The position numbers were made by a program, and so were the translations under genes. The notes beneath the pieces were generated by a model. The model saw only the letters and a list, made by a program, of their open reading frames with translations. It searched no databases and was not told the DNA's origin. A stretch of DNA of 50,885 nt from Chitinispirillia bacterium (lineage in GTDB: Bacteria > Fibrobacterota > Chitinivibrionia > Chitinivibrionales > Chitinispirillaceae): contig WRCH01000008.1 in the NCBI GenBank assembly GCA_009784115.1, positions 1-50,885 on the forward strand, written 5' to 3'. Position 1 is the stretch's first letter, and the number at the start of each line of letters is the position of its first letter. This document shows positions 33,319 through 41,757 of the stretch, piece by piece.

Positions 33319-34721
33319 TGCGCGGCCGCCTTTCGCTTGGCGAGAGCGTTTACCATATCCTTAAAAACTTCGCCCCGATGTTCGAAATTTTTAAACATAT
33401 CAAAACTTGAACACCCGGGAGAAAAAATCACTCTCTCTCCGGCCTGCGCGTTTTTAAACGCAATGTCAATTGCTTCATCAAGTGTTTTGGCTTTGGATAC
33501 CGGCGCAAGTCCCTCAAATTGTGAAGACATACGCTGTGATGCTTCGCCAATCAACACGATACTCTTTACATTAGCGAGTATCGCGTCTTTAATCAGAGAA
33601 AAATCGCAGCCCTTATCTCTGCCGCCTGCTATAAGATGGATTTTGGAATCAAACGCGCTAACCGCGCATTCAATTGATTCGGCAGTAGTTGACTTACTGT
33701 CATTATAAAATTTAATCCCGCTGATATCCGCAACATATTCTAATCTATGAGGAAGACCGCCAAACGAGCAAAGTCCCTCAGCAATACGGTCAGGATCCGC
33801 TCCGCCGCAAAGCGCCATAGCGGAGGCAGCGCAGGCATTTATACAGTTATGTTTTCCGCCAAGTTTCATGGCCGAGACATCTTCCAATATAATGCCGGTT
33901 TTTCCATTGAATTGATACTTAATACTCTTATCTGACAAATACACACAATCTTTGCCATTATCAGCAAGACCAAACATCACTACTTTCGTTTGGGATGCGA
34001 ATTCATCCGCCCATTTACTAAGAATGGGATCATCCATATTCAATACCAAATATTCGTGATTTGTCAAATTCATAGCGATTCGCTTTTTGGCATTATAATA
34101 CTCTGTTTCACTTGGATAGCGGTCTAAGTGATTTTTCATCAAGTTAATTACTGCCGCTGCCTTTGGTTTAAAATTATGGATCGTTTCAAGTTGAAAACTT
34201 GAAACTTCCGCAACTACCACCGCCTTTTCGTCCGTAAGCTCCGGAGTTACGCTTATCACCGGTAAACCAATATTTCCTGCCACTACTGCATTAAAACCTG
34301 ACGCTTTCATCACAGCGCCCAAAAGTGAAACTGTCGTACTTTTTCCTGATGAGCCTGTTACCGCAAGAAAAGGCGCGTTTGACACACGAAACCCAAGCTC
34401 CATCTCAGACCATACCGGTATACCTTTTTTATCAGCTTTTTTAAGTACGTCAAGATCACTGCAAACTCCCGGCGAGAGGATGATGAGATCGCTCTCAAGT
34501 ACTTTTTCGCTATGTGTCAACGCTTCACTCTCAACATCAGCCAAACCGTTATCGCTCAAAACCTTATCAAGCTGACTGCGACCGCAGCTATCGCTGATAA
34601 ACACTACCGTACCCCTTGAGCGGAAATACTGCGCCGCGGCAATACCGCTCTTAGCCAAGCCGATAACAGAAACCCGCTTGGGAGCTACATTTTTTATATT
34701 GTCAAATACATCAACTGCCAT
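33315..34721 (-). CDS. murD: UDP-N-acetylmuramoylalanine--D-glutamate ligase
   Basis: Cytosolic Mur ligase of 468 aa that adds D-Glu to UDP-MurNAc-L-Ala. N-terminal VSVIGLAKSGIAAAQYF is the Rossmann-like UDP-binding segment. The ATP loop is AVTGSSGKSTTVSLLG near residue 120. EVSSFQLETI, NLMKNHLDRY, LPHRLEYV and YNDSKSTTAES are MurD markers, and FSPGCSSFDMFKNFEHRGEVF closes domain 3. It follows murF after 59 bases, where mraY would normally be found, and overlaps ftsW by four bases. Confidence 0.97.
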   Translation of the reverse strand: MAVDVFDNIKNVAPKRVSVIGLAKSGIAAAQYFRSRGTVVFISDSCGRSQLDKVLSDNGLADVESEALTHSEKVLESDLIILSPGVCSDLDVLKKADKKGIPVWSEMELGFRVSNAPFLAVTGSSGKSTTVSLLGAVMKASGFNAVVAGNIGLPVISVTPELTDEKAVVVAEVSSFQLETIHNFKPKAAAVINLMKNHLDRYPSETEYYNAKKRIAMNLTNHEYLVLNMDDPILSKWADEFASQTKVVMFGLADNGKDCVYLSDKSIKYQFNGKTGIILEDVSAMKLGGKHNCINACAASAMALCGGADPDRIAEGLCSFGGLPHRLEYVADISGIKFYNDSKSTTAESIECAVSAFDSKIHLIAGGRDKGCDFSLIKDAILANVKSIVLIGEASQRMSSQFEGLAPVSKAKTLDEAIDIAFKNAQAGERVIFSPGCSSFDMFKNFEHRGEVFKDMVNALAKRKAAAQ

Positions 34722-34780
34722 AATGAAAATCCTTCAGCTTCTTAACATTTTTACATCACCAAGCATACCGGCATTCACAG

Positions 34781-36181
34781 TTAAAATTCTTCAAATACTT
34801 TTTCAAGCCCTACACTGCGTGATCCTTTAAGGAGTACTGTCTCTCCCTCTTCAAGCACAGAACGGCATAGCTTAAGCGCTTCAGCAGAATCGGCGGCACA
34901 AAATATTTTCTTTGATGACAATCCTGCCTTTACCGCGCCCGAAGCCACGTATTCCGAAAACTTGCCGACAGCGATTACTTTTTGTACATCTGACTTTACA
35001 AGTTCTTCACCAAGTTTGAGATGAAGTTTATTTGAATACTGTTCAAGCTCACCCATATCGCCCACAATCGCAACGCGGTTCTTTTTATTCGGCGTTACAT
35101 CCGTCAAATACTGTATGGCGCTGCTCATTGACGAAGGATTTGCGTTATAGCAATCAACTATAAATTTTATCCCCTTCTTCTGCTCAATCAATCCTCTGAG
35201 TGAAACAGGTTTAAAGGAAGCGATAGCATCGCGTATTATATCGTCATCTATTCTGCATCTCTTTGCAATGTAAATTGCGGGAAGCGCAGCGTATACAAAA
35301 TGTCTTCCCGGCATGGAGAGAGAGTACTCATTTCCATCTACCGAAAAGTCAACACGTTTTTCTGTGACGTTTATATTTGCCGCTCTTACATCACACTTTT
35401 TTGACATACCAAAGAAAACCGATTTGAGTCCGCGCTCACGCGCTCCCTCTATAAGCCTTTTGTCATCGCCGTTTAGAAGCATAAATCCATCTTTGCTTAA
35501 TCCCTCAGAGATTTCAAACTTTGCTATAGTCGTCCTCTCAAGCGAACCGAAAAGTCCCACGTGAGCATAACCAATATTTGTAATAACGGCAATGTCGGGC
35601 GCACAAATCTTTGAGAGCGGCTTTATCTCTCCTACGTGATTTGCACCCATCTCAAGAACGCCAACCCACTCATCTCCATCAAACTTCAAAATGCTTAACG
35701 GTACTCCGATATGATTATTCCAGTTTGTATATGTCTCGCCTACTTTTACAACCTCACGCAGAATGGATGAAATAAAACTTCTTGTTGTCGTTTTTCCGTT
35801 AGACCCTGTAACTCCAACAACCAAAAGCCCCATCTCCTTGCGGTATCTTGCGGCCATCTTTTGCAATGATTTAAGCGTATTTGAAACTACTATACACTTG
35901 CCGCGGTATTTTTCAGGGACAGCTTTAATACCTTTTTTGTCAACAATAGCGGCGATAGCGCCAAGTTCAAACGCAGACTGTACATAACGGTGACCATCGT
36001 CAGTATCGCTGCGCAGCGCCGCGAAGATGTCACCCTTTGTCACTTTGCGCGAATCGTTCCAAATTGTATTTACCTCGCGCTTGCGAAGTGTCTCTGAAAT
36101 TTCAGATTCCGCTTTCCCCCAATCAATGAGAGAACCTATTGTGAGCGATGTCTTTGAGTTCTGCTTATGATTATGATGCAT
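34781..36181 (-). CDS. murF: UDP-MurNAc-tripeptide--D-alanyl-D-alanine ligase
   Basis: Cytosolic Mur ligase of 466 aa that adds D-Ala-D-Ala to the UDP-MurNAc tripeptide. DSRKVTKGDIFAALRSDTDDGHRYV is the MurF N-terminal domain. The ATP loop is GVTGSNGKTTTRSFI near residue 125, followed by EMGANHVGEIKPL and NIGYAHVGLFGS. The FIVDCYNANPSSM segment is MurF-specific, and VLLKGSRSVGLEKV closes the protein. The start overlaps the murE end by 11 bases. The first ten residues are His/Asn rich and may not be translated if a later start is used. Confidence 0.97.
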   Translation of the reverse strand: MHHNHKQNSKTSLTIGSLIDWGKAESEISETLRKREVNTIWNDSRKVTKGDIFAALRSDTDDGHRYVQSAFELGAIAAIVDKKGIKAVPEKYRGKCIVVSNTLKSLQKMAARYRKEMGLLVVGVTGSNGKTTTRSFISSILREVVKVGETYTNWNNHIGVPLSILKFDGDEWVGVLEMGANHVGEIKPLSKICAPDIAVITNIGYAHVGLFGSLERTTIAKFEISEGLSKDGFMLLNGDDKRLIEGARERGLKSVFFGMSKKCDVRAANINVTEKRVDFSVDGNEYSLSMPGRHFVYAALPAIYIAKRCRIDDDIIRDAIASFKPVSLRGLIEQKKGIKFIVDCYNANPSSMSSAIQYLTDVTPNKKNRVAIVGDMGELEQYSNKLHLKLGEELVKSDVQKVIAVGKFSEYVASGAVKAGLSSKKIFCAADSAEALKLCRSVLEEGETVLLKGSRSVGLEKVFEEF

Positions 36182-37679
36182 TGTTAGCCGCCATTTCTTT
36201 GTAAATTTCTGTTACGACCTCTTTGTCATCAAAATGATGACGTACACCGAAAATTTCCTGATAATTCTCATGCCCTTTACCTGCAATGACTATACAATCA
36301 CCGCTGCGGGCGTTTTGCAAGGCACACTTTATAGCTTCCCTGCGGTCTTCAATAACTATGTGCGGAAAGTCAAGCGGAACCGCTCTAACTATATCATCAA
36401 TAATAGCCCTAGGTTTTTCTGTACGGGGGTTATCGGATGTGATAACTGTTTGATCGCAGTTCTCCGCAACCGCTTTAGCCATTAGCGGACGCTTTGTTTT
36501 ATCGCGGTCGCCGCCGCATCCAAATACGCAAGTCAGACGACCCTGTGTGAGATCGCGCGATGTTTTCAATATGTTTACAAGCGCGTCAGGCGTATGTGCG
36601 TAATCTACTACGACTGTGAACGGCGCATTGATATCGACTTTGTCCATTCTTCCCGGGACGGCAGACGCCTGCGCAAGCGCATCACTTATAACATTATGAG
36701 AAATATTTAAGGCAAAGCCGCCGCAGATAAGGGCTGTCATGTTATAAATATTAAAAAAACCTCTCAGAGTACTTTTAAAACTAAACTGCTGACCGTTATA
36801 TGAAATGTCAACGCTGCAACCGTCCCAATCGCATTTATAGTCAACGATTCTTACTTGTGCGTCTTCGCTTTTACCGTAAGTTAATAAGGACGCAAAGGAC
36901 AACAGGGACACTTGGGATTGTAATTCCCGGTACAGCCTTCTTCCGTATTCATCGTCGATGTTTATTGCGCCTTTGCCGTTTTGTTTTACGTATTGCGTGA
37001 AGAGCAGCTTCTTTGCCTGATAGTACTCTTCCATTGATGAGTGGAAGTCAAGGTGATCCTGTGTGAGATTAGTCCATACCGCAAGATCGTAATTCATTCC
37101 CGCGACACGCTTTAATGTAAGCGAATGTGATGATACTTCCATTACAACGCTTTTAGGCTTGAGATCAGCCTGAGAGATATATCTGAACAGATCAAGTGAT
37201 TCAGGCGTGGTATGAGACGCGCTGATTTTATTTAGTCCAAAGCTATTTTCAACTGTCCCAAACATCCACGAATATTCTTTGCCGTAAAGGGTGTCAAAAA
37301 GTGTTTCAAAAAGATAAGCTGTTGTTGTCTTACCATTCGTACCGGTAATCCCTGCAGAGATAAATTCCGATGTATCAACATCAAAAAACGTACGTCCCAA
37401 AATACCAACGGCTTCTCTTGCGCAAGGTACAACTGCCCACGGGATATTATCATTTAATACTTTTTGACAATTCTCGGAAATAATTGCTACAGCTCCAGCT
37501 TTTTGTGCCGATATAATAAAAGAGTTACCATCAGCTTTATGTCCTGAGATTGCAACATACACAGACCCTGCTTTCACACGGCGGGAGTCGTATACAATGT
37601 CACTGACAACAGGATCAGCCGCGCCGCCCCTGTCAGTCACGTTTATCCCCGATTTTTTTAAAAGCTCGCCAAACTTCAT
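36171..37679 (-). CDS. murE: UDP-MurNAc-L-Ala-D-Glu--2,6-diaminopimelate ligase
   Basis: Cytosolic Mur ligase of 502 aa from ATG 37679 (MKFGELLKKSG), which overlaps the ftsI TGA by four bases; the open frame to 37718 lies inside ftsI and is not needed. The ATP loop is AGITGTNGKTTTAYLF. DSRRVKAGSVYVAI is the UDP-binding domain. The acceptor-specificity motif is DNPR (about residue 416), diagnostic of meso-diaminopimelate rather than lysine, so the organism should make DAP-type peptidoglycan. VFGCGGDRDKTKRPLM and IVIAGKGHENYQE complete the signature. Confidence 0.97.
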   Translation of the reverse strand: MKFGELLKKSGINVTDRGGAADPVVSDIVYDSRRVKAGSVYVAISGHKADGNSFIISAQKAGAVAIISENCQKVLNDNIPWAVVPCAREAVGILGRTFFDVDTSEFISAGITGTNGKTTTAYLFETLFDTLYGKEYSWMFGTVENSFGLNKISASHTTPESLDLFRYISQADLKPKSVVMEVSSHSLTLKRVAGMNYDLAVWTNLTQDHLDFHSSMEEYYQAKKLLFTQYVKQNGKGAINIDDEYGRRLYRELQSQVSLLSFASLLTYGKSEDAQVRIVDYKCDWDGCSVDISYNGQQFSFKSTLRGFFNIYNMTALICGGFALNISHNVISDALAQASAVPGRMDKVDINAPFTVVVDYAHTPDALVNILKTSRDLTQGRLTCVFGCGGDRDKTKRPLMAKAVAENCDQTVITSDNPRTEKPRAIIDDIVRAVPLDFPHIVIEDRREAIKCALQNARSGDCIVIAGKGHENYQEIFGVRHHFDDKEVVTEIYKEMAANNAS

Positions 37680-39646
37680 TTTTTCTCTGTTCTCTGCCGC
37701 GAGGCGAAAAGCGTACAAATTTCTGACGCGCTTACTATTTTACCAGCCGCAATACTTTGCTTTCTGACAACTCCGCTGCCTTGCACATACACGGGAATGC
37801 CGCTTGTATTCAGGATGTTAAACGCATCTCTTAAATCTTTTCCTACACAATCAGGCACTACTCTTACTACACTATCCGCTATTATTGCATGTTCATCAGT
37901 AAACAAAACCACCTCTGTAAGTTTTCTCCCCAGTAAACTTCCTGCGGCAGGGATTTGATGACGGATAAGATCGCCCTGCCCTACAAACTGAAAAGTGATA
38001 TTTAAAGAGTCAAGCTGCTGCGACACGCTAGTTTTTGTCTGTCCCGCAAAATCAGGCAGCCTCGCTTGACTGCCTTGTGACTCAGCAGCTGCAGCCACAA
38101 CCGGTCTTCCCAAAACTTTCTCACTGAATTCAAGCTCAGGATGCGCGAGTACCTGACTCATTATTTTTCTAAAAGCGGGAGCTGCCGTTGCGCCTCCTCC
38201 TGTGATACCTGACGGTTCGTCAATCACCACACCGCATAAAAGTACAGGATTATCAGCGGGGAGAAATCCGATAAATGACGACCAGTGCCTTGTCCTTGAG
38301 TACCCGCCCGCTTCAGGCTTTCTGCTTGTTCCGGTTTTACCGGCCACGCTAACACCCGGCACTGCGGCTAATCTTCCGGTTCCGTTTGTAACCACATCGG
38401 CAAGCATTCTGCGAAGTGTCACAGATACGTCTTCAGAAACGACTCTGCGCACCGGCTTTACATCTGAGCTCATAACAACCGAACCGTTTTGCCGCGTTAT
38501 CTTTTCGTAGATAACAGGCGATACAAGCACACCGCCGTTTGCCGCAGCCGCATAAGGGAGCATCATTTGTAAAAATGTTGCGGATATCTCATAGCCCATA
38601 GCCATAGTAACTCTTGAACGGCCCGACCATGAGCGCACCGGATGCAGAATCCCGGTCTCTTCACCGGGGAGAGAGACTCCGGTCTTTGCCCCAAATCCAA
38701 AATCGCGGTTGTAGCGAAAGAAAAGATCGTTTGTAAAGCCGCTTGCTACGCGCGCGAAACAGACGTTGCTTGAGACAGCAAAAGCAGTTGTGAAAGTGAT
38801 AAGCTGCCGCGGCACTTCATCTCTAATCACTTCCCCGAAGATCTCGAATATGCCATTGTTGCCGTCAATCAAATCACTCTCTTGAACCATATTCTCCTGT
38901 AAAGCTATAGCGGCAGTAACAAGTTTAAAGGTTGAGCCGGGTTCATACACCTGGTTTATTGATTTATTCTGTCTTTGACTCATTGTAAACGAAGAGGGGA
39001 TATTGGGATTAAACGACGGTTCATTAGCCATTGCAAGAATTTTGCCTGTGTGAGGATCCATAATGATAACCATCCCGCCCTTAGCGCTGAGTGATTCTAC
39101 CGTTTGTTTAAGAACCGACTGCGCTATCCTTTGTATATTCATATCAATTGTCAAATGAAGATCGTGGCCGTCTTTGGGGTCTTTGCCCGGCATCCCGATT
39201 TTTCTATAGGTTCTGTGCTTGCCGTCTTTCTGAACCATCTCCCAGCCGTCTTCTCCCCTTAACTGGTGATCAAAAGTAAACTCCACCCCGCCAAGACCGT
39301 AACCATCTCTTCCCACGTAACCAAGAAGAGGCCCCCCTACTTCACCCGCGGGATATATACGCTGTAAAACAGCTTTTGCGCCCGCGCGCCCCTCTTCAAC
39401 CCCAAGCGCCTCCAAGTTCATCGAAATCTGCCCCGGAACACTTGACGCGAGAAGCGTTCCTCTGCGGTCATAAATATTGCCGCGCTTTGCGTTTATTATT
39501 CTTCTTTGTTCCGCCTGATTTTTACTGCGCAGAGTATATTTCTCTCCGTCAATAATCTGTATTGTAAAGAGCTTCCACACCACTGTCAAACAAAACAGTG
39601 TAAGCAGCGCCGAAACAAACACAAGCCTCATCTTAAACTGATTCAC
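37676..39646 (-). CDS. ftsI: FtsI/PBP3-type transpeptidase with two PASTA domains
   Basis: Class B penicillin-binding protein of 656 aa from a GTG start at 39646, in a TAGTG overlap with ftsL. An upstream TTG (39682) and a downstream ATG (39631) are alternatives. A membrane helix (about residues 7-25) is followed by the PBP dimerisation region and the transpeptidase domain with EPGSTFK (Ser238, Lys241), SSN (292-294) and KTG (437-439). Two C-terminal PASTA domains (about 533-590 and 595-648) follow, as in spore- and Gram-positive-type PBPs; proteobacterial FtsI lacks them. It forms the septal synthase with FtsW and sits between ftsL and murE. Confidence 0.95.
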   Translation of the reverse strand: MNQFKMRLVFVSALLTLFCLTVVWKLFTIQIIDGEKYTLRSKNQAEQRRIINAKRGNIYDRRGTLLASSVPGQISMNLEALGVEEGRAGAKAVLQRIYPAGEVGGPLLGYVGRDGYGLGGVEFTFDHQLRGEDGWEMVQKDGKHRTYRKIGMPGKDPKDGHDLHLTIDMNIQRIAQSVLKQTVESLSAKGGMVIIMDPHTGKILAMANEPSFNPNIPSSFTMSQRQNKSINQVYEPGSTFKLVTAAIALQENMVQESDLIDGNNGIFEIFGEVIRDEVPRQLITFTTAFAVSSNVCFARVASGFTNDLFFRYNRDFGFGAKTGVSLPGEETGILHPVRSWSGRSRVTMAMGYEISATFLQMMLPYAAAANGGVLVSPVIYEKITRQNGSVVMSSDVKPVRRVVSEDVSVTLRRMLADVVTNGTGRLAAVPGVSVAGKTGTSRKPEAGGYSRTRHWSSFIGFLPADNPVLLCGVVIDEPSGITGGGATAAPAFRKIMSQVLAHPELEFSEKVLGRPVVAAAAESQGSQARLPDFAGQTKTSVSQQLDSLNITFQFVGQGDLIRHQIPAAGSLLGRKLTEVVLFTDEHAIIADSVVRVVPDCVGKDLRDAFNILNTSGIPVYVQGSGVVRKQSIAAGKIVSASEICTLFASRQRTEKK

Positions 39647-40035
39647 TACCCTCGTTCCCTTAAAAGAGAGCCGTTTACCCAATCAAAAACTTTACTCATC
39701 CAACTCTCTTTGTAAACATTAACGCCCGAAACCTTAATAACCTCTATCTGAGAGGAGGATGGATACTCAAGCCCATAGCTCTTCGCAAGCCGTTCAACTC
39801 TTGCGGTTGATGAGAGGCTGCTTGATTTAAGTTTCAGCGCGGCGATCTCTCTGTTGAGAGCATTAATGGTATCCGCTTTGGCTTCAAGTTTTATTGACGT
39901 CTGATTAATATAAGACTGTTTGTAAACAAGCGCAAGCGGCCCCAGCATCGCTATAACTACAATGCAAACGCCAACAAGCATTATGCGCAGACGCACAACC
40001 GGTTCACTGTTTTTTATTTGGCGCGCGCTGTTCAT
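39646..40035 (-). CDS. ftsL: FtsL-like divisome protein
   Basis: Small bitopic membrane protein, 129 aa. A basic cytoplasmic tail (1-17) precedes one transmembrane helix (about 18-40, IMLVGVCIVVIAMLGPLALVY) and a leucine/heptad-like coiled coil (about 45-90, KADTINALNREIAALKLKSSSLSS). ARVERLAKSYGLEYP matches the conserved end of FtsL domains, which bind FtsQ and FtsB. Identification rests on topology and position between rsmH and ftsI, because FtsL sequences diverge strongly. The start overlaps the rsmH stop by one base. Confidence 0.88.
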   Translation of the reverse strand: MNSARQIKNSEPVVRLRIMLVGVCIVVIAMLGPLALVYKQSYINQTSIKLEAKADTINALNREIAALKLKSSSLSSTARVERLAKSYGLEYPSSSQIEVIKVSGVNVYKESWMSKVFDWVNGSLLRERG

Positions 40036-40985
40036 TATGACAATGCTCCTGCTGTACGCTGCGCTGCTCTTAAACGTGCGCTTCGTGAGCGTGTATTTTT
40101 TGCGATCTCATCTTCCGTTGCTGCAACTACCTTTTTAGTTATGCGCTTAAATAATACAACTTTCTTGCATTTGCATATGAGCACTTCGGGGCCGCATTCG
40201 CACTTTTCTTCACCTTTGCGCATAAATTCTTTTACCATGCGGTCTTCAAGCGAATGGTATGAGATCACCGCGAGCCTTCCGCCTTCTTTTAAATATTTTA
40301 CCGATTTATCAAGAAAAACTGATAACTCTTCGAGCTCACTGTTAACCGCAATGCGAAGCGCCTGAAACAATTTCGCAAACACCTGTATCTTTACATTAGC
40401 GCCATATTCCTTGACGATACAGGCTTTAAGATCGGAAGATGTGAGAAGCGCGTTATGTTTCATATAGTTTTTTATTACCGCAGCCATTCTGCGGCTGTTT
40501 CTGATTTCACCGTATTTTTCAAGTATCTGCGCAAGTTCGCTCTCACTTTTTTCCTCAAGAAGCTCCCGCGCGGTTAACCCTTTTCCCTGATCCATCCTCA
40601 TGTCAAGATCAGACTCTTTCATGTACATAAACCCGCGCTCCGGTTCGTCAATTTGACGGGAAGAAACGCCGAGGTCAACAAATAATCCATCTATCCTGTC
40701 AATACCGTATTTCCCTAAAACTGAATCGAACTGTGAAAACCGAGACTGCTCTATAATCACTTTTGCCTTGATATCTGCAAAGCCGTTTTCATTGACATTT
40801 TTGATAGCTTCAGCGTCTCTGTCAATCCCTATCGCAGTACCTTTATAAGAAAGAATCCCTGCTATCGCTCTGAAATGCCCGCCCCCGCCAAGAGTGCCAT
40901 CTACATATATACCGTCATTATTAGTCACTAATAATGAGAGCGTCTCATTTAGAAGCACCGGAACATGATACACCAAACCGCTCAC
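40035..40985 (-). CDS. rsmH: 16S rRNA (cytosine-1402-N4)-methyltransferase RsmH
   Basis: SAM-dependent methyltransferase of 316 aa acting on C1402 of 16S rRNA. YHVPVLLNETLSLL begins the protein and DGTLGGGGHFRAIA (about residue 30) is the SAM loop. DGLFVDLGVSSRQIDEPERGFMY and the RLAVISYHSLEDRMVKEFM segment are family signatures, with the zinc-like CECGPEVLICKCKK near residue 265. The start codon is GTG in a GTGA overlap with mraZ, so the pair is translationally coupled. Confidence 0.97.
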   Translation of the reverse strand: MSGLVYHVPVLLNETLSLLVTNNDGIYVDGTLGGGGHFRAIAGILSYKGTAIGIDRDAEAIKNVNENGFADIKAKVIIEQSRFSQFDSVLGKYGIDRIDGLFVDLGVSSRQIDEPERGFMYMKESDLDMRMDQGKGLTARELLEEKSESELAQILEKYGEIRNSRRMAAVIKNYMKHNALLTSSDLKACIVKEYGANVKIQVFAKLFQALRIAVNSELEELSVFLDKSVKYLKEGGRLAVISYHSLEDRMVKEFMRKGEEKCECGPEVLICKCKKVVLFKRITKKVVAATEDEIAKNTRSRSARLRAAQRTAGALS

Positions 40986-41437
40986 TGTATCCCGCCAAGC
41001 TCAGCTTCAGCCTCAAAAAACGCGTCATCAAAACTCGCCGACATCGCTTCCTGACACTCTTTATACTTGGCGGTATCCCACAACTCTATATAGTTCGCCA
41101 TACCTACAAGCGTTACCTCTTTACCTATTCCAGCGTGTTTCATAAGAGAAAGGGTAAGTACTATCCGTTTTTGCGCGTCAAGAGTTGAGTCGTTCATATT
41201 ACCGAATATCATCTGTTTAAGCGAAAGATTCTTTGGAGTATCGGGAAGCGCCTTTAATTGCGCAACACGCTTAAACCAAGCTGTTTTGGGGTAGATCCAA
41301 AGATTGTTTTTGGGGCCGCATGTGACAAAAAAACGCTCCTCATCCTCAGGCAGAAGCTCTTTGCGGAACTTTGCAGGAATGTTCACTCTGCCGTTAGCGT
41401 CAACAGAATGGTCGTAATTGCCGAAAAAACTTGCCAC
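40982..41437 (-). CDS. mraZ: Transcriptional regulator MraZ
   Basis: DNA-binding protein of 151 aa with two SpoVT-AbrB-like domains: FFGNYDHSVDANGRVNIPAKFR (residues 4-25) and the second repeat containing STLDAQKRIVLTLSLMKHAGIG (about 83-104). MraZ represses its own dcw promoter in E. coli by binding phased TGGG-type repeats. The start codon is GTG (41437), eight bases after GGGGG; an overlapping ATG two bases upstream is out of frame. Putative operator boxes lie 16 to 60 bases upstream, so autoregulation is likely. Confidence 0.96.
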   Translation of the reverse strand: MASFFGNYDHSVDANGRVNIPAKFRKELLPEDEERFFVTCGPKNNLWIYPKTAWFKRVAQLKALPDTPKNLSLKQMIFGNMNDSTLDAQKRIVLTLSLMKHAGIGKEVTLVGMANYIELWDTAKYKECQEAMSASFDDAFFEAEAELGGIQ

Positions 41438-41452
41438 ATATCCCCCAAAACT

Positions 41453-41497
41453 ACCCGTACAAACCCGTTATCACGTTATAATTACCCGTGCCTACCC
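41453..41497 (-). promoter_or_regulatory. Predicted MraZ operator: four phased GGGT boxes
   Basis: On the minus strand GGGT occurs at 41497-41494, 41487-41484, 41466-41463 and 41456-41453. The members of each pair are 10 bases apart and the pairs are 21 bases apart, so all four fall on nearly the same face of the helix. E. coli MraZ binds TGGG repeats separated by 5-base spacers, the same 10-base period. The boxes start just after the predicted -10 element, a good position for autorepression. Confidence 0.7.
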
Positions 41498-41501
41498 ATT
41501 A

Positions 41502-41530
41502 ATAATACTTCTTTCATGGGATAGAGTCAA
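41502..41530 (-). promoter_or_regulatory. Sigma70-type promoter of the dcw cluster
   Basis: Minus-strand -35 TTGACT (41530-41525) and -10 TATTAT (41507-41502) separated by exactly 17 bases. Each hexamer has one mismatch to consensus. The predicted transcript start near 41495 falls within the first GGGT boxes, about 58 bases before the mraZ GTG. Confidence 0.65.
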
Positions 41531-41757
41531 GATATTTCGTATAAAAAATTTGTGACGGCGGCGATGTTTGGAATTTAAGCGTTTTAGAGGGATAAAAAGT
41601 ATGATTGCGTCCCGTTTGGGGTGCGGGTATACTGCATGACGGCACGCGTTTACACTGTGCCGCCAAGCAACAGAACCGGCCCTGCGTGCAGTTGCGTGCG
41701 GTACAGTGCAGATGCGTGCCGTGTACCGGTATAGCTGCTAAGAAACTACGCTAAACT
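41531..41757. other. Gap between mraZ promoter and esterase gene
   Basis: Upstream of the mraZ promoter the gap to the esterase stop (41758) holds repeat copy D (41628-41733) and otherwise no gene. With the mraZ promoter and operator, the whole mraZ-esterase gap is 320 bases. No clear terminator with a T-run for the esterase transcript is visible; the palindromic repeat may serve that role. Confidence 0.5.
41628..41733. repeat. Dispersed ~105-bp inverted repeat, copy D (inverted)
   Basis: Read on the minus strand it aligns end to end with the copies at 952-1056 and 17044-17143: TATACCGGTACACGGCA at the left, core CGCACGCAACTGCACGCAGG, then GCTTGGCGGCACAGTG, and right end GCCGTCATGCAGTATA. 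It is one of the most complete copies. It lies in the 3' region of the esterase operon. Confidence 0.82.
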
